Assembly: GCA_003144275.1 (NCBI GenBank)
Contig: NJBF01000019.1
Location: forward strand, 1 to 64,000
Direction of reading: 5' to 3'
Source: Candidatus Heimdallarchaeota archaeon B3_Heim
GTDB taxonomy: Archaea; Asgardarchaeota; Heimdallarchaeia; Hodarchaeales; Hodarchaeaceae
DNA: 64,000 nt
The number at the start of each line of letters is the position of its first letter. Position 1 is the first letter of the stretch. Positions 1 to 7,906 of this stretch are shown here, one piece after another. Position numbers and translations under genes: made by a program. The notes under the pieces are model-generated. The model did no database searches. It was not told the origin of the DNA and was given only the letters and a program-made list of their open reading frames with translations.

Positions 1-29
1 CCAACAATGCCAATCAGGAGGGGACTCAT
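1..29 (-). CDS. Possible start of a gene running off the left edge
   Basis: An ATG at 27-29 on the minus strand opens a frame (reads M-S-P-L-L-I-G-I-V) that stays open to the window edge. It lies 20 bp downstream of the stop of the next minus-strand gene, which is the tight spacing seen elsewhere here. The few visible residues are hydrophobic, as at the start of a membrane protein. Nine codons are too few to identify anything, so this is only a pointer for whoever holds the neighbouring sequence. Confidence 0.25.
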
Positions 30-49
30 TGTCTTCTGTCAAATCTTTC

Positions 50-433
50 TTATAAAAAATACATTATAATATAAATTAGAGCTCCCCCGAGTGTAACCAA
101 TCCACCTAGGGTTCCCCCAAGGATAGCTAAAAGAAAAGCAATAATTATCCAATTCATAGTTTCTTTTGCATGAATATCATGCCTTATAGTAATGATAATT
201 AACAAAACTCCTACAATTATTGATATAATGCTCCACAAAAATTGAATATTCACATCTAGAGTTATATAAGATGCTAAAAAGAATGGATTGTGAATACTTT
301 GATCAATAAATGAAGTAACACCATATAGTAACATTAGTAATCCACCTAAAGCTACTAGAATTACCCCTAGTACTGTACAATAACGATGCCATTTTGATTT
401 GTATCTACGCTTTGTCATTTTGGCTTTCCTCAT
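50..433 (-). CDS. Small hypothetical membrane protein
   Basis: 127 residues, not recognised. The N-terminus is strongly basic (about residues 1-16, rich in K and R), followed by hydrophobic segments at roughly 18-42, 62-82 and 92-126, which suggests three or four membrane helices with the N-terminus inside. Two ATG codons (residues 1 and 6) are possible starts; no clear ribosome binding site chooses between them. The last helices are rich in glycine and close to the C-terminus. It may be co-transcribed with whatever begins at position 29. No catalytic motif is visible. Confidence 0.55.
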   Translation of the reverse strand: MRKAKMTKRRYKSKWHRYCTVLGVILVALGGLLMLLYGVTSFIDQSIHNPFFLASYITLDVNIQFLWSIISIIVGVLLIIITIRHDIHAKETMNWIIIAFLLAILGGTLGGLVTLGGALIYIIMYFL

Positions 434-599
434 AAAAATGATTGAACTTGATTATTCTAGTCAGTGTTTCGATTGTTACGATTCTTTTTTCAGAAGTTTC
501 TTGGGTTTTCTTTAGATAAATACCCCTAATTTAAGATTTTAGTATTTATCTATTCTCCAATAATTTCAAATAGAACAGCTTGAATATCGAAGAATTAGT

Positions 600-1055
600 A
601 TGGCCCCAACTCAACGATCATCTTGGAAACTTTACTTTATGAAAATAGCTTCACAAGTCGGTACACGCTCAACGTGTGATCGTAATCATATTGGAGCTGT
701 GATTGTCCGCGATAAAACAATTTTATCAACTGGTTATAATGGATCAATTCGTGGGCTGGCCCATTGTGATGAAGAAGGGCATTTGATGGAGAATGGAGAT
801 CATTGTGTAAGAACAGTTCATGCAGAAGCTAATGCTATAGCGCAAGCTGCAAAAAATGGTGTAAATGTGAATGGAGCGGAGATTTTCATCACAGCTTCAC
901 CGTGTTGGACATGTTTTAAGCTACTCGCGAATTCTGGAATAATTAAAATTACTTATGGGGAATTCTACAAGGATGATAAGATATTTGATGCTGCTGCTAA
1001 GGCTGGTATTAAGCTTGAACATCTTTCTTTGGATTTAATTACTAGTAGTGTCTAG
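600..1055 (+). CDS. dCMP deaminase / ComEB-type cytidine deaminase family protein
   Basis: 151 residues, the usual length for a deoxycytidylate deaminase, which converts dCMP to dUMP in the cytosol and so feeds dTTP synthesis. The zinc site is complete: H74-A-E76 supplies one ligand and the proton-shuttling glutamate, and P-C102-x-x-C105 supplies the two cysteine ligands. Upstream, the segment C-D-R-N-H-I-G-A-V-I-V and the G-Y-N-G turn are typical of the dCMP deaminase branch rather than of tRNA adenosine deaminases. It stands alone, with a minus-strand gene on each side. The ATG start is the first in the frame and leaves a full-length domain. Another nucleotide deaminase of the same fold cannot be excluded. 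Confidence 0.85.
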   Translation: MAPTQRSSWKLYFMKIASQVGTRSTCDRNHIGAVIVRDKTILSTGYNGSIRGLAHCDEEGHLMENGDHCVRTVHAEANAIAQAAKNGVNVNGAEIFITASPCWTCFKLLANSGIIKITYGEFYKDDKIFDAAAKAGIKLEHLSLDLITSSV

Positions 1056-1080
1056 TATTTTGAAAATGGAAGAAATAGAA

Positions 1081-1101
1081 GAAGCTGATTTTCCCAGCTT
1101 C
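1081..1101 (-). terminator. Hairpin with T-rich tract on the minus strand
   Basis: A perfect 7-bp stem (GAAGCTG / CAGCTTC) with a 7-nt loop. Read on the minus strand it is followed by TTCTATTTCTTCC, a pyrimidine-rich tract, and it lies about 60 bp past the stop of the minus-strand gene at 1161-1547. On the plus strand it is followed by a purine-rich run, so it fits less well as a terminator for the dCMP deaminase gene. Confidence 0.4.
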
Positions 1102-1160
1102 AGAAAAAAAAGAGAAGAAGGAGATTTCTCAAGTCCCTCTCATTCGTAATAAAGGACCAT

Positions 1161-1547
1161 TCATATTTTGAATCTGTGAAAATATTGAGCTCGCGCTCTT
1201 TTCTTGACTCTTGTGCTGCTATTACGATTTTTTTTCATAACAGCTCGTTTTCTAATGTTTTTTGGTTTTGTAGATGAACTTAAATCTTTTTTAGTGTGAG
1301 TGTTCCGATTTTGAACTTTATTTCTAATCGGTATTTTTCGAGTATCTTTCTTCTTCTCAATGTGACGAGGCTTTGAAGGAGATTTAGAGACTTTGGCTCC
1401 TTTCGTTGTACTTGGTGTAGTTTTTTGTTTCTTACGTTGCAGGAGCTGTTTTGTTTTTTCTTTTTCTTCTTCAAAGTATTGTGTTGCGATATCTATTTCA
1501 GTGCGATTACGTCTGTTTTTTCTTGTATGTGCAGTCAATGGAATCAC
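1161..1547 (-). CDS. Very basic, lysine/arginine-rich hypothetical protein
   Basis: 128 residues beginning at a GTG with a purine-rich stretch (GAAGACAG) just upstream. About a third of the residues are Lys or Arg, with many Ser, Thr, Pro and Asn and few hydrophobics, so most of it should be disordered. A short acidic/helical patch near residues 18-36 is the only part with a different composition. No family is recognised. Such a composition suits nucleic-acid binding (chromatin or ribosome associated), but that is inference from charge alone. A terminator-like hairpin after its stop and the absence of a better frame support it as a gene; low complexity lowers confidence. Confidence 0.45.
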   Translation of the reverse strand: MIPLTAHTRKNRRNRTEIDIATQYFEEEKEKTKQLLQRKKQKTTPSTTKGAKVSKSPSKPRHIEKKKDTRKIPIRNKVQNRNTHTKKDLSSSTKPKNIRKRAVMKKNRNSSTRVKKRARAQYFHRFKI

Positions 1548-1984
1548 CTGTCTTCATATTCGAGTGTCATCATTTGATTACTCGAATTGGCTGTCGTTGA
1601 ATGTCTCCTTCTGGCTTAGGACGAGTCTTAAGCCTTGACTGGAAATTCTAACTGGGCTTTATTATTGAAGTTTAACCTCAATGAGCGAATCGCATTATTT
1701 TACTCTTTACCCTATTGAAATAACTTCAACAATATGATTATAATCTATTGTGACGGGTAGAACATTCTTAGTAGCATTTTTTAAGTCTAGCCGTCTGATA
1801 TTGTGCACAAGACAACTTTAATGAAGAATATTACCTATCACTTAAGATGTCTCTAAGTAGTATCATATCCCAGATTTTTTAAGCTTATCGATTCAAATCT
1901 GCAGATAACATTATCTCTTGGTGAAAAAAGCAAGGATACCAAGCAGAATATCTTTGATCTTTTAACAATAAAGGAAGCGAATGT
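1548..1984. other. 437-bp intergenic region, no gene seen
   Basis: The gap lies between two divergently transcribed genes (minus-strand basic protein, plus-strand HAD protein), so it should hold both promoters. I see no convincing reading frame and no tRNA-like fold. An inverted pair TTGAAGTT / AACTTCAA occurs near 1663 and 1728, too far apart to interpret. Confidence 0.4.
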
Positions 1985-2713
1985 ATGCCCCAATTTAAGG
2001 TTATTTTTTTTAATATAGGTGGAACCCTCCTCCAGTTAAAGAATACAACTATTCCTCAACTCTATTCAAAGCATTTATCTAGTCTTTTAGAACGAAAGAT
2101 CGATCCAAAACAAGTTTTTTCAGCTTTCCGGAAAGCAGAAAATTGGGCTTTGTCGAGAAGAAACTTTTATTATTTGTTCTCCGATTTAGATCAGAGAAAG
2201 TACCAAAACGCGTTTTATAATGAATTAGGAGTTAAGGGTCGGTCACAAATCAACAAGATTGAGATGGCTCTAGCTGAACTTGTTAATTTGGATTTCCGGC
2301 TAGAAGATGGGGTTAAGATTCTCCTTCGCAAACTGAAAAAAGATTACTCACTAGGCTTGATTACAAATTGGGATATTGATCTTTATGAAATTCTTGATTC
2401 ATTTGAAATTCGTAAGTTTTTTGATTCAATCACAATTTCTGGAGAGTTTGGAATCAGTAAACCAAGTTTAGAGATTTTTAAATCGGGTTTAGCAGATTTC
2501 CCAGAGATAAAAGCTAAGAATACGGTTTATGTTGGAGACGACTATGATCTGGATATTGAGCCAGCTCAAAAACTGAGGATGTTCACAATTTTATATGATA
2601 AAGGGCCATCAGGCATGCATGGATGGCCAAAAAGACCAAAAGTAAAATGTCCTCGTGTTGAACGTCTTCAAGAGATTCCAATGGTATTAAAGAAGTTTGA
2701 AAAGCTAAAATAG
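1985..2713 (+). CDS. HAD-superfamily protein with the nucleophile Asp replaced by Asn
   Basis: 242 residues with a HAD fold of the haloacid dehalogenase/phosphatase type. Motif I reads I-F-F-N10-I-G-G-T, motif II L-I-T-N, motif III the lysine in G-I-S-K-P-S, and motif IV V-G-D-D-Y-D-L-D. All motifs are recognisable except that the first aspartate, the residue that forms the phospho-enzyme in this family, is asparagine (codon AAT at 2012-2014). From family knowledge this should abolish normal phosphatase chemistry, so the protein may be a binding or regulatory relative, unless the base is a sequencing error. Two other HAD proteins in the window keep the Asp. The gene converges on malQ with a 29-bp gap. 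Confidence 0.75.
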   Translation: MPQFKVIFFNIGGTLLQLKNTTIPQLYSKHLSSLLERKIDPKQVFSAFRKAENWALSRRNFYYLFSDLDQRKYQNAFYNELGVKGRSQINKIEMALAELVNLDFRLEDGVKILLRKLKKDYSLGLITNWDIDLYEILDSFEIRKFFDSITISGEFGISKPSLEIFKSGLADFPEIKAKNTVYVGDDYDLDIEPAQKLRMFTILYDKGPSGMHGWPKRPKVKCPRVERLQEIPMVLKKFEKLK

Positions 2714-2742
2714 ATTATTATCGTTAATATTCCAATTGCTTG

Positions 2743-4263
2743 CTATCTCTCATACAGAGTAGTCAATTTAAAAATTTCTTTTCCCCTTCTTTCCATTTCT
2801 TGATTCCATGAATAGCGCCATTCCCAATTATTCCCTGTCGTTCCAGGGGTATTCATTCTTGCTTCAATACCTAAGCGAAGAAGGTCTTGAAGTGGGATGA
2901 CAGCCATATTTGCTGCTGATCCCCAAGCAAGCTTGATAAGATCTCCCACGATATCTTTCTCAGAAGATTCCGTATACTCGAGTACCTGTTTACGGAGTTC
3001 AGCCGAAAGATTATTAAACCAAGCAAGCGTGGTTTGATTGTCATGAGTTCCTGTATAAACAATTGAGTTTTGTACCACATTATGAGGTAGGTATTTATTT
3101 TCTGTATATTTGTCGTTATCATCGCCAAAAGCGAATTGTACAACATTCATACCAGGAAAACCAGTTTCTTTTAGTAATTTTTCAACCTCTGGTGTAATGA
3201 CTCCCAAATCTTCAGCGATAATAGGAAGTTTTCCCAACTCCTTGTTTAATTCCTTAAAAAATTCAATTCCAGGTCCTTTAATCCACTTCCCCTCCACAGC
3301 TGTTTCTTCTTCAGCAGAAATCTGCCAAAAGGATTCAAAACCTCTGAAATGATCAATTCGAAGGATGTCTACTTGTTCCAAATTGTGTTCGATTCTTTTT
3401 ACCCACCACTCATAGCCATTCTTCTTCATTTCGTCCCATCGATATAATGGGTTCCCCCATCTTTGCCCTGTTTCGGAGAAGTAGTCAGGTGGAACTCCAG
3501 CAACAAATAGTAATTCCCCCTCATCATCCAGAAAATATAAATCAGGATTAGACCAGACATCTGCGGAATCATAAGCAACGAAAATAGGGATGTCCCCTAC
3601 AATTTTTACGTTTCTTTGTTTCGCATAATTTTTCGCCATCTCCCATTGTTTAAAGAATAGAAATTGGGAAAATTTAAACAGCTCAATATCATATGTGTTG
3701 TTTTCGATCCATTTCGCGATTGTATATGGTTCTCGTTTTTTAAAAGAAGTTTCCCATTCAATCCATGATTTCATATTGTTAGCTTTTTTTAATGACATGA
3801 ACAATGCAAATTCGTTTAGCCAATAACCGTGTGCATCAATAAAATTATTTAATTCAGCTTCTAAGGTAGGATCAGCCTTCTGAGTGTAATTTCTATAAGC
3901 AATTTCGATTATTTTTTGTTTATAAGCAATAACAGATTCATATTCAATTCGTGACTTGTTACTAAATTTAGGAGGAGTAGAATCATGTTTTGTTAATAAA
4001 TCCATTTGTATTAGTATTTGAGGACTTATCAGCAATGGATTGCCTGCAAAAGCAGAGAAGCATTGATAAGGAGAATTCCCATACCCTGTCGGTCCTAGAG
4101 GCAGAATTTGCCAAAGGGTTTGTCCATTTTTATGTAAGTAATCTATAAATCGGTATAATTCTGGACCAATATCTCCGATTCCATGGTTGCCTGGTAAGCT
4201 TGTCGGATGCAGAAGGATCCCACTTCGACGTTGTTGAATATCTTCGTTTTTCAATACTTCCAA
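2743..4263 (-). CDS. malQ: 4-alpha-glucanotransferase (amylomaltase, GH77)
   Basis: 506 residues, the normal length for GH77 amylomaltase, which transfers alpha-1,4-glucan segments between maltooligosaccharides in the cytosol. The N-terminal segment R-R-S-G-I-L-L-H-P-T-S-L-P and the following L-P-L-G-P-T-G-Y-G-N-S-P-Y-Q are family signatures. The catalytic residues are present: nucleophile D304 in R-I-D-H-F-R-G, acid/base E351 in A-E-D-L-G, and the transition-state stabiliser D408 in G-T-H-D-N. The ATG start fits the family N-terminus. Divergent from the WD40 gene across 184 bp that carry an inverted repeat. With the GH57 enzyme at 20-21 kb it suggests storage or use of alpha-glucans. Confidence 0.95.
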   Translation of the reverse strand: MEVLKNEDIQQRRSGILLHPTSLPGNHGIGDIGPELYRFIDYLHKNGQTLWQILPLGPTGYGNSPYQCFSAFAGNPLLISPQILIQMDLLTKHDSTPPKFSNKSRIEYESVIAYKQKIIEIAYRNYTQKADPTLEAELNNFIDAHGYWLNEFALFMSLKKANNMKSWIEWETSFKKREPYTIAKWIENNTYDIELFKFSQFLFFKQWEMAKNYAKQRNVKIVGDIPIFVAYDSADVWSNPDLYFLDDEGELLFVAGVPPDYFSETGQRWGNPLYRWDEMKKNGYEWWVKRIEHNLEQVDILRIDHFRGFESFWQISAEEETAVEGKWIKGPGIEFFKELNKELGKLPIIAEDLGVITPEVEKLLKETGFPGMNVVQFAFGDDNDKYTENKYLPHNVVQNSIVYTGTHDNQTTLAWFNNLSAELRKQVLEYTESSEKDIVGDLIKLAWGSAANMAVIPLQDLLRLGIEARMNTPGTTGNNWEWRYSWNQEMERRGKEIFKLTTLYER

Positions 4264-4344
4264 ACCCGATTTTCATTATGGAATAGAGTATCTTTTAGAG
4301 AACCAATTTTTTTTGACATAGTTCTCTTATTTTCAACCCCGCAA

Positions 4345-4406
4345 ATTTGTTATAACCAGTATATATGCCATTTGTTCTATTGATACAAATATTTTATAGA
4401 ACAAAT
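4345..4406. promoter_or_regulatory. Inverted and direct repeats between malQ and the WD40 gene
   Basis: ATTTGTTCTAT at 4370-4380 and its exact reverse complement ATAGAACAAAT at 4396-4406 form an 11-bp inverted repeat with a 15-bp spacer. A related ATTTGTTATA lies at 4345-4354, 25 bp before the first arm, and a further ACAAAT half-site at 4385-4390. The regular 25-26 bp spacing in a divergent intergenic region resembles an operator for a dimeric regulator. It lies 42-103 bp upstream of the WD40 start and 82-143 bp upstream of the malQ start. Confidence 0.45.
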
Positions 4407-4447
4407 ATCCAAAAGAAAAAAAAGATTACAGTCGTGAGGTGAATATC

Positions 4448-6547
4448 ATGAAGCCTAGACCTAAATTGTTATTCTCTGGTGTTGCTGGCCACAAATTTAG
4501 TGTGATGAGACTAGCTGCCTTTCATCACTCAAATCGATTTGCGTCGTGTTCATTTGATGGGACAGTGAGGATCTGGGATGAGATGAAACAGCAAAAGGTG
4601 TTATTCTTTTTCCCAGAAGCTATCGAAGGTTTAGAAGTGACACCTGATGACAAAAAACTCATCGTAGTTCTTGCTGATTCTTCAAAAGCATATTTACATG
4701 ATTTAAGAAAGAACTCAAAACGAGAAATAGGACAAGGTAAAGTCTTCCGAAGTCTTCTTGGAACTAGCCCAGATAGTTCAAAGACAGCTATAGTTACATT
4801 TGATGATGAGTTATATATCTACAATCATGACACTGATAGTATAGGTACTCGTGTTGTTGTGGATAATGTCTCTGGTGATTCATTAATATGGCTTGATAAC
4901 CATACTGTAGGTATTCCAAAGCGGAATGGGAGCGTTGCAGTAATAGATTGTGATGAACGAGAAATTATTCAGGAATACCAAATACACGATGGATTGATCA
5001 CTTCAATTAATAGAGATGGACAGGACATCATAACAGTATCCGAAGATGGAACAGGTAAAGTCCATGATCTTAATTTCAAGCCGAAATTTGGTTTCAAGCT
5101 TAAATTCACCCCTCAAAGTGTCATTTTTAGTTCCCAACACAAAATTATTATTGTCTCTGGTGACAAATACTTACTGTTCGTTGATATGCCGACAGGTCAG
5201 CTTGAATTAACTCCGCAAGAACTCTCGGGATGCAATCCAATAATTACTTTGCAAGGCAACATTCTCAGAGGATCAGGAGTAAATAGTATTTCTCAATTTT
5301 CTAAATCAGGACAGATTCTAGATACAGCAAAAGGCCGTTCGAAGACAGTAGAATCAGTAATGTTTTTTGATAATCATTCTCTAGTCTATGGATCAGGAGA
5401 TAATGCTGTTCATATATTGGATTTTAATTCAGGCAATGATGAAAGTCTCACTTCACATTCGGAAACAGTGTCTTCAGTGGCCTATATTTCAGGCACACAA
5501 ACAATCATTGCGGGGTCTTTCGATGATAGTATTTCTCTCTTCCAATTACCACAAAGAACGGAATTGAAACGAATCAAGGAAGTTCCTCTCGTAACAACAT
5601 TAGCATTATCTCCTTCAGAAACCTTCTTTGCTGCAGGTTGTAGTGGAGATAATAGTATTCATATTTTCAATACAGAGGGTAAAAAAATAACTAGCTGGAA
5701 GGCTCATGACGATTACATTAGTACGGTGTTCTTTCTAAATGATGAAGTGATCGTATCTGGATCTGATGATCAACTCGTACGTTTTTGGAATCCTTCAGGT
5801 AAGTTAATTAGCTCTTTAAAAGTTTCTGCACCAGTTAAATCCATATATACGACTCTTGAATTTGATTATAATATCATAGGTCTTGATAATGGGGAGATAT
5901 TATTGCTAGAAAAGACAACAAATCGTAAGATTGGATCTTACACCTCCTCTGCGTCGATCCAATGCATTAAAGTTGTAGATAACTCGCAATTGTTTTTTGC
6001 AGCAAAAAATGTTCTTTTCCAAATGGAGTTAGATGGTCCAAACATAATCACCGTAAAAGAAGTTTGTCGTCATACTGAACCCATTAAAGGATTATTATGG
6101 AAGGAAGGCGAAGGAACCATAATTTCCATCGATCATAGTATTGAAATTATCAGTACAGATTTTGTAAGTGACGAAAGGGAGTCAAAATCTTCCACAATCG
6201 TCTTTACACCAGGTGAAATGGTGGAGGAAGAATCACTTGAACTCCCCTCTGGTGAAGTAACTAAATCGTCCATTTCTCTTAATGGCGAAGAATTAGTGAA
6301 AATTATTGAATATTTAAAGACTATCTCAACTCAATTTAACGAATTGATTTTGCCAAAGCTAAAAGAAATAGGAGTGGAATCGAAATCTTTCCAAGAGGCA
6401 CTACAGATACTTGAGCAAAATATAAGCTTTAAATTAGCTCAAGTCGACTCTGAAAAACTAAGAAATTCTGTCCTCATTGATCAGAAAGATGATAATGAAT
6501 CTGATTCAAGTTGGAAAAGTTTTGATTGGGGAAAAAGAAGACATTAA
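4448..6547 (+). CDS. WD40 repeat protein
   Basis: About 699 residues. Successive repeats with the pattern H-x-x-x-V/I ... A/S-G-S-x-D-x-x-I/V-x-x-W/F are visible, for example near residues 13-48, around 330-370, and H-D-D-Y-I-S ... S-G-S-D-D-Q-L-V-R-F-W near 420-455; the rest of the first ~560 residues looks like degenerate blades, enough for one or two beta-propellers. The last ~130 residues are acidic and then helical, perhaps an oligomerisation segment. I choose the ATG at 4448 because GAGGTGA (4436-4442) is a good ribosome binding site for it; a GTG at 4439 in the same frame overlaps that site. No enzyme domain or signal peptide is seen, so a cytosolic scaffold is likely. It starts a run of plus-strand genes up to 12.66 kb. 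Confidence 0.8.
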   Translation: MKPRPKLLFSGVAGHKFSVMRLAAFHHSNRFASCSFDGTVRIWDEMKQQKVLFFFPEAIEGLEVTPDDKKLIVVLADSSKAYLHDLRKNSKREIGQGKVFRSLLGTSPDSSKTAIVTFDDELYIYNHDTDSIGTRVVVDNVSGDSLIWLDNHTVGIPKRNGSVAVIDCDEREIIQEYQIHDGLITSINRDGQDIITVSEDGTGKVHDLNFKPKFGFKLKFTPQSVIFSSQHKIIIVSGDKYLLFVDMPTGQLELTPQELSGCNPIITLQGNILRGSGVNSISQFSKSGQILDTAKGRSKTVESVMFFDNHSLVYGSGDNAVHILDFNSGNDESLTSHSETVSSVAYISGTQTIIAGSFDDSISLFQLPQRTELKRIKEVPLVTTLALSPSETFFAAGCSGDNSIHIFNTEGKKITSWKAHDDYISTVFFLNDEVIVSGSDDQLVRFWNPSGKLISSLKVSAPVKSIYTTLEFDYNIIGLDNGEILLLEKTTNRKIGSYTSSASIQCIKVVDNSQLFFAAKNVLFQMELDGPNIITVKEVCRHTEPIKGLLWKEGEGTIISIDHSIEIISTDFVSDERESKSSTIVFTPGEMVEEESLELPSGEVTKSSISLNGEELVKIIEYLKTISTQFNELILPKLKEIGVESKSFQEALQILEQNISFKLAQVDSEKLRNSVLIDQKDDNESDSSWKSFDWGKRRH

Positions 6548-6615
6548 TAATCATGAATTCTGAAGAAGGTTAATTGGAAAATACAATCGTAAATTAATCG
6601 GAGAGCACTGTAAGA

Positions 6616-7827
6616 ATGTTTAATAAAGGAGATCTTGATCCAATGACTGACGAAATTAGTACACAAAAAGGTGAACTAACTAGACGAAATAAAATACGAA
6701 AACATATGATAACAACTTTGAAAGAGATGTTTAACGGGTTAAGACATCCAGAGTTCAAATTTGCACCTTCTGGGATAATAATATCAGTAGTGTTATCGAT
6801 TATTTCGCTGTTTTTCTTTCTTGGACCTTATCTTTTTACTACAGGAACGAATCGTGGTATTGAGCTTTTTTCGTTTACTATCTACCCGAATGTAATTGGA
6901 ATTCTGATTAGTTTTGGAATTGCCTTTTTAGAAATTTATCTTTGGTTTCTTGTGGGGATTGAAGTAACTCCTAAGGCAGCCCACTACCTTGTTGATAATA
7001 AAATTCTGAAGTTATTATTCACAAAAGGTCACGTTCATTATTTAGAATATGTGCCTGTAGAAAAACGAAAAATTGCTATGCCCCATATTTTGAACAAATA
7101 TATTGCCTTGATCATCGCCTGGGTCTCCCTCTCTGCATTTTTATTGCAACTGATAGCAGGGATCTTTTTAGGAGGAAATCCATCATCGATAATAAATCCT
7201 GGCAGTAAATGGTTGCTTTTCTTAATTAGAACACTTGTTATTTTTCTCTTGGTTCCTTTAGTGTTCACATTGGTATATCCCGTTGGTTGGATGCTAGTAG
7301 ATGCTAAATTAAAGGCTTACAATTCGTTCACAAGATTGAATTGGCTCGTAGGTAAAAAGGTGGTGAATTTAACTGCTGGAATAATTACTGTAGGTGCAAT
7401 CATTGGATTGGGAGCCACAGCTCTAGACGAATTTCTCCCTAAGATGCAATTAATCTTCGATCTAGTAATCTTCTGCGTTGTGAATGTTTCATTGATTGTG
7501 ACAATTATTGCCATTTTCTATAATATTTTCTTCCAAGGGACTTTTTACAGGCGAATTATTGATTCTATTGACGTCGGATTTGGGGTGACATCTGTTACAC
7601 TAGTCACAGCTAGCGGTGATCCAATTCCTAAAGAGATTCAAGATGAAGACCTAAAATCTGACACCAAATCGGAGATGCGAGAATTTACTCCTCTTTCTGA
7701 AACATCAGAGGAAGGTGAATCAGAACTACTGGAAAACAAATTGGAATTTGAGGAAAGTGAAACTGAAGAGGATAAAGAAACAGAAGGATATAATGAAAAC
7801 AACACGAATGATTTTGAGGAGGATTGA
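6616..7827 (+). CDS. Hypothetical six-helix membrane protein with acidic C-terminal tail
   Basis: 403 residues, family not recognised. Hydrophobic segments at about 52-77, 88-112, 163-190, 202-228, 247-270 and 280-308 suggest six membrane helices. The N-terminal ~50 residues are charged, and the final ~70 are strongly acidic (runs of E, D, S), presumably disordered and cytosolic. ATG at 6616 and ATG at 6643 (residue 10) are both possible starts. It follows the WD40 gene by 68 bp and precedes another membrane protein by 79 bp, so the three may act together; no sequence motif tells how. Confidence 0.65.
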   Translation: MFNKGDLDPMTDEISTQKGELTRRNKIRKHMITTLKEMFNGLRHPEFKFAPSGIIISVVLSIISLFFFLGPYLFTTGTNRGIELFSFTIYPNVIGILISFGIAFLEIYLWFLVGIEVTPKAAHYLVDNKILKLLFTKGHVHYLEYVPVEKRKIAMPHILNKYIALIIAWVSLSAFLLQLIAGIFLGGNPSSIINPGSKWLLFLIRTLVIFLLVPLVFTLVYPVGWMLVDAKLKAYNSFTRLNWLVGKKVVNLTAGIITVGAIIGLGATALDEFLPKMQLIFDLVIFCVVNVSLIVTIIAIFYNIFFQGTFYRRIIDSIDVGFGVTSVTLVTASGDPIPKEIQDEDLKSDTKSEMREFTPLSETSEEGESELLENKLEFEESETEEDKETEGYNENNTNDFEED

Positions 7828-7906
7828 GTAATTCGTCTCACGTTCCTTTTACGTTATCTATTTAAACCTCAATTTTGTAGAACAGTTAACAAAGGTTGTT
7901 ATTGAT

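Noticed and set aside
1393..1638. 81-codon plus-strand frame in the basic-protein region
   Set aside because: Antisense shadow of the K/R-rich gene (reverse complement of lysine codons gives Phe, Leu, Ser) and its hydrophobicity is an effect of that.
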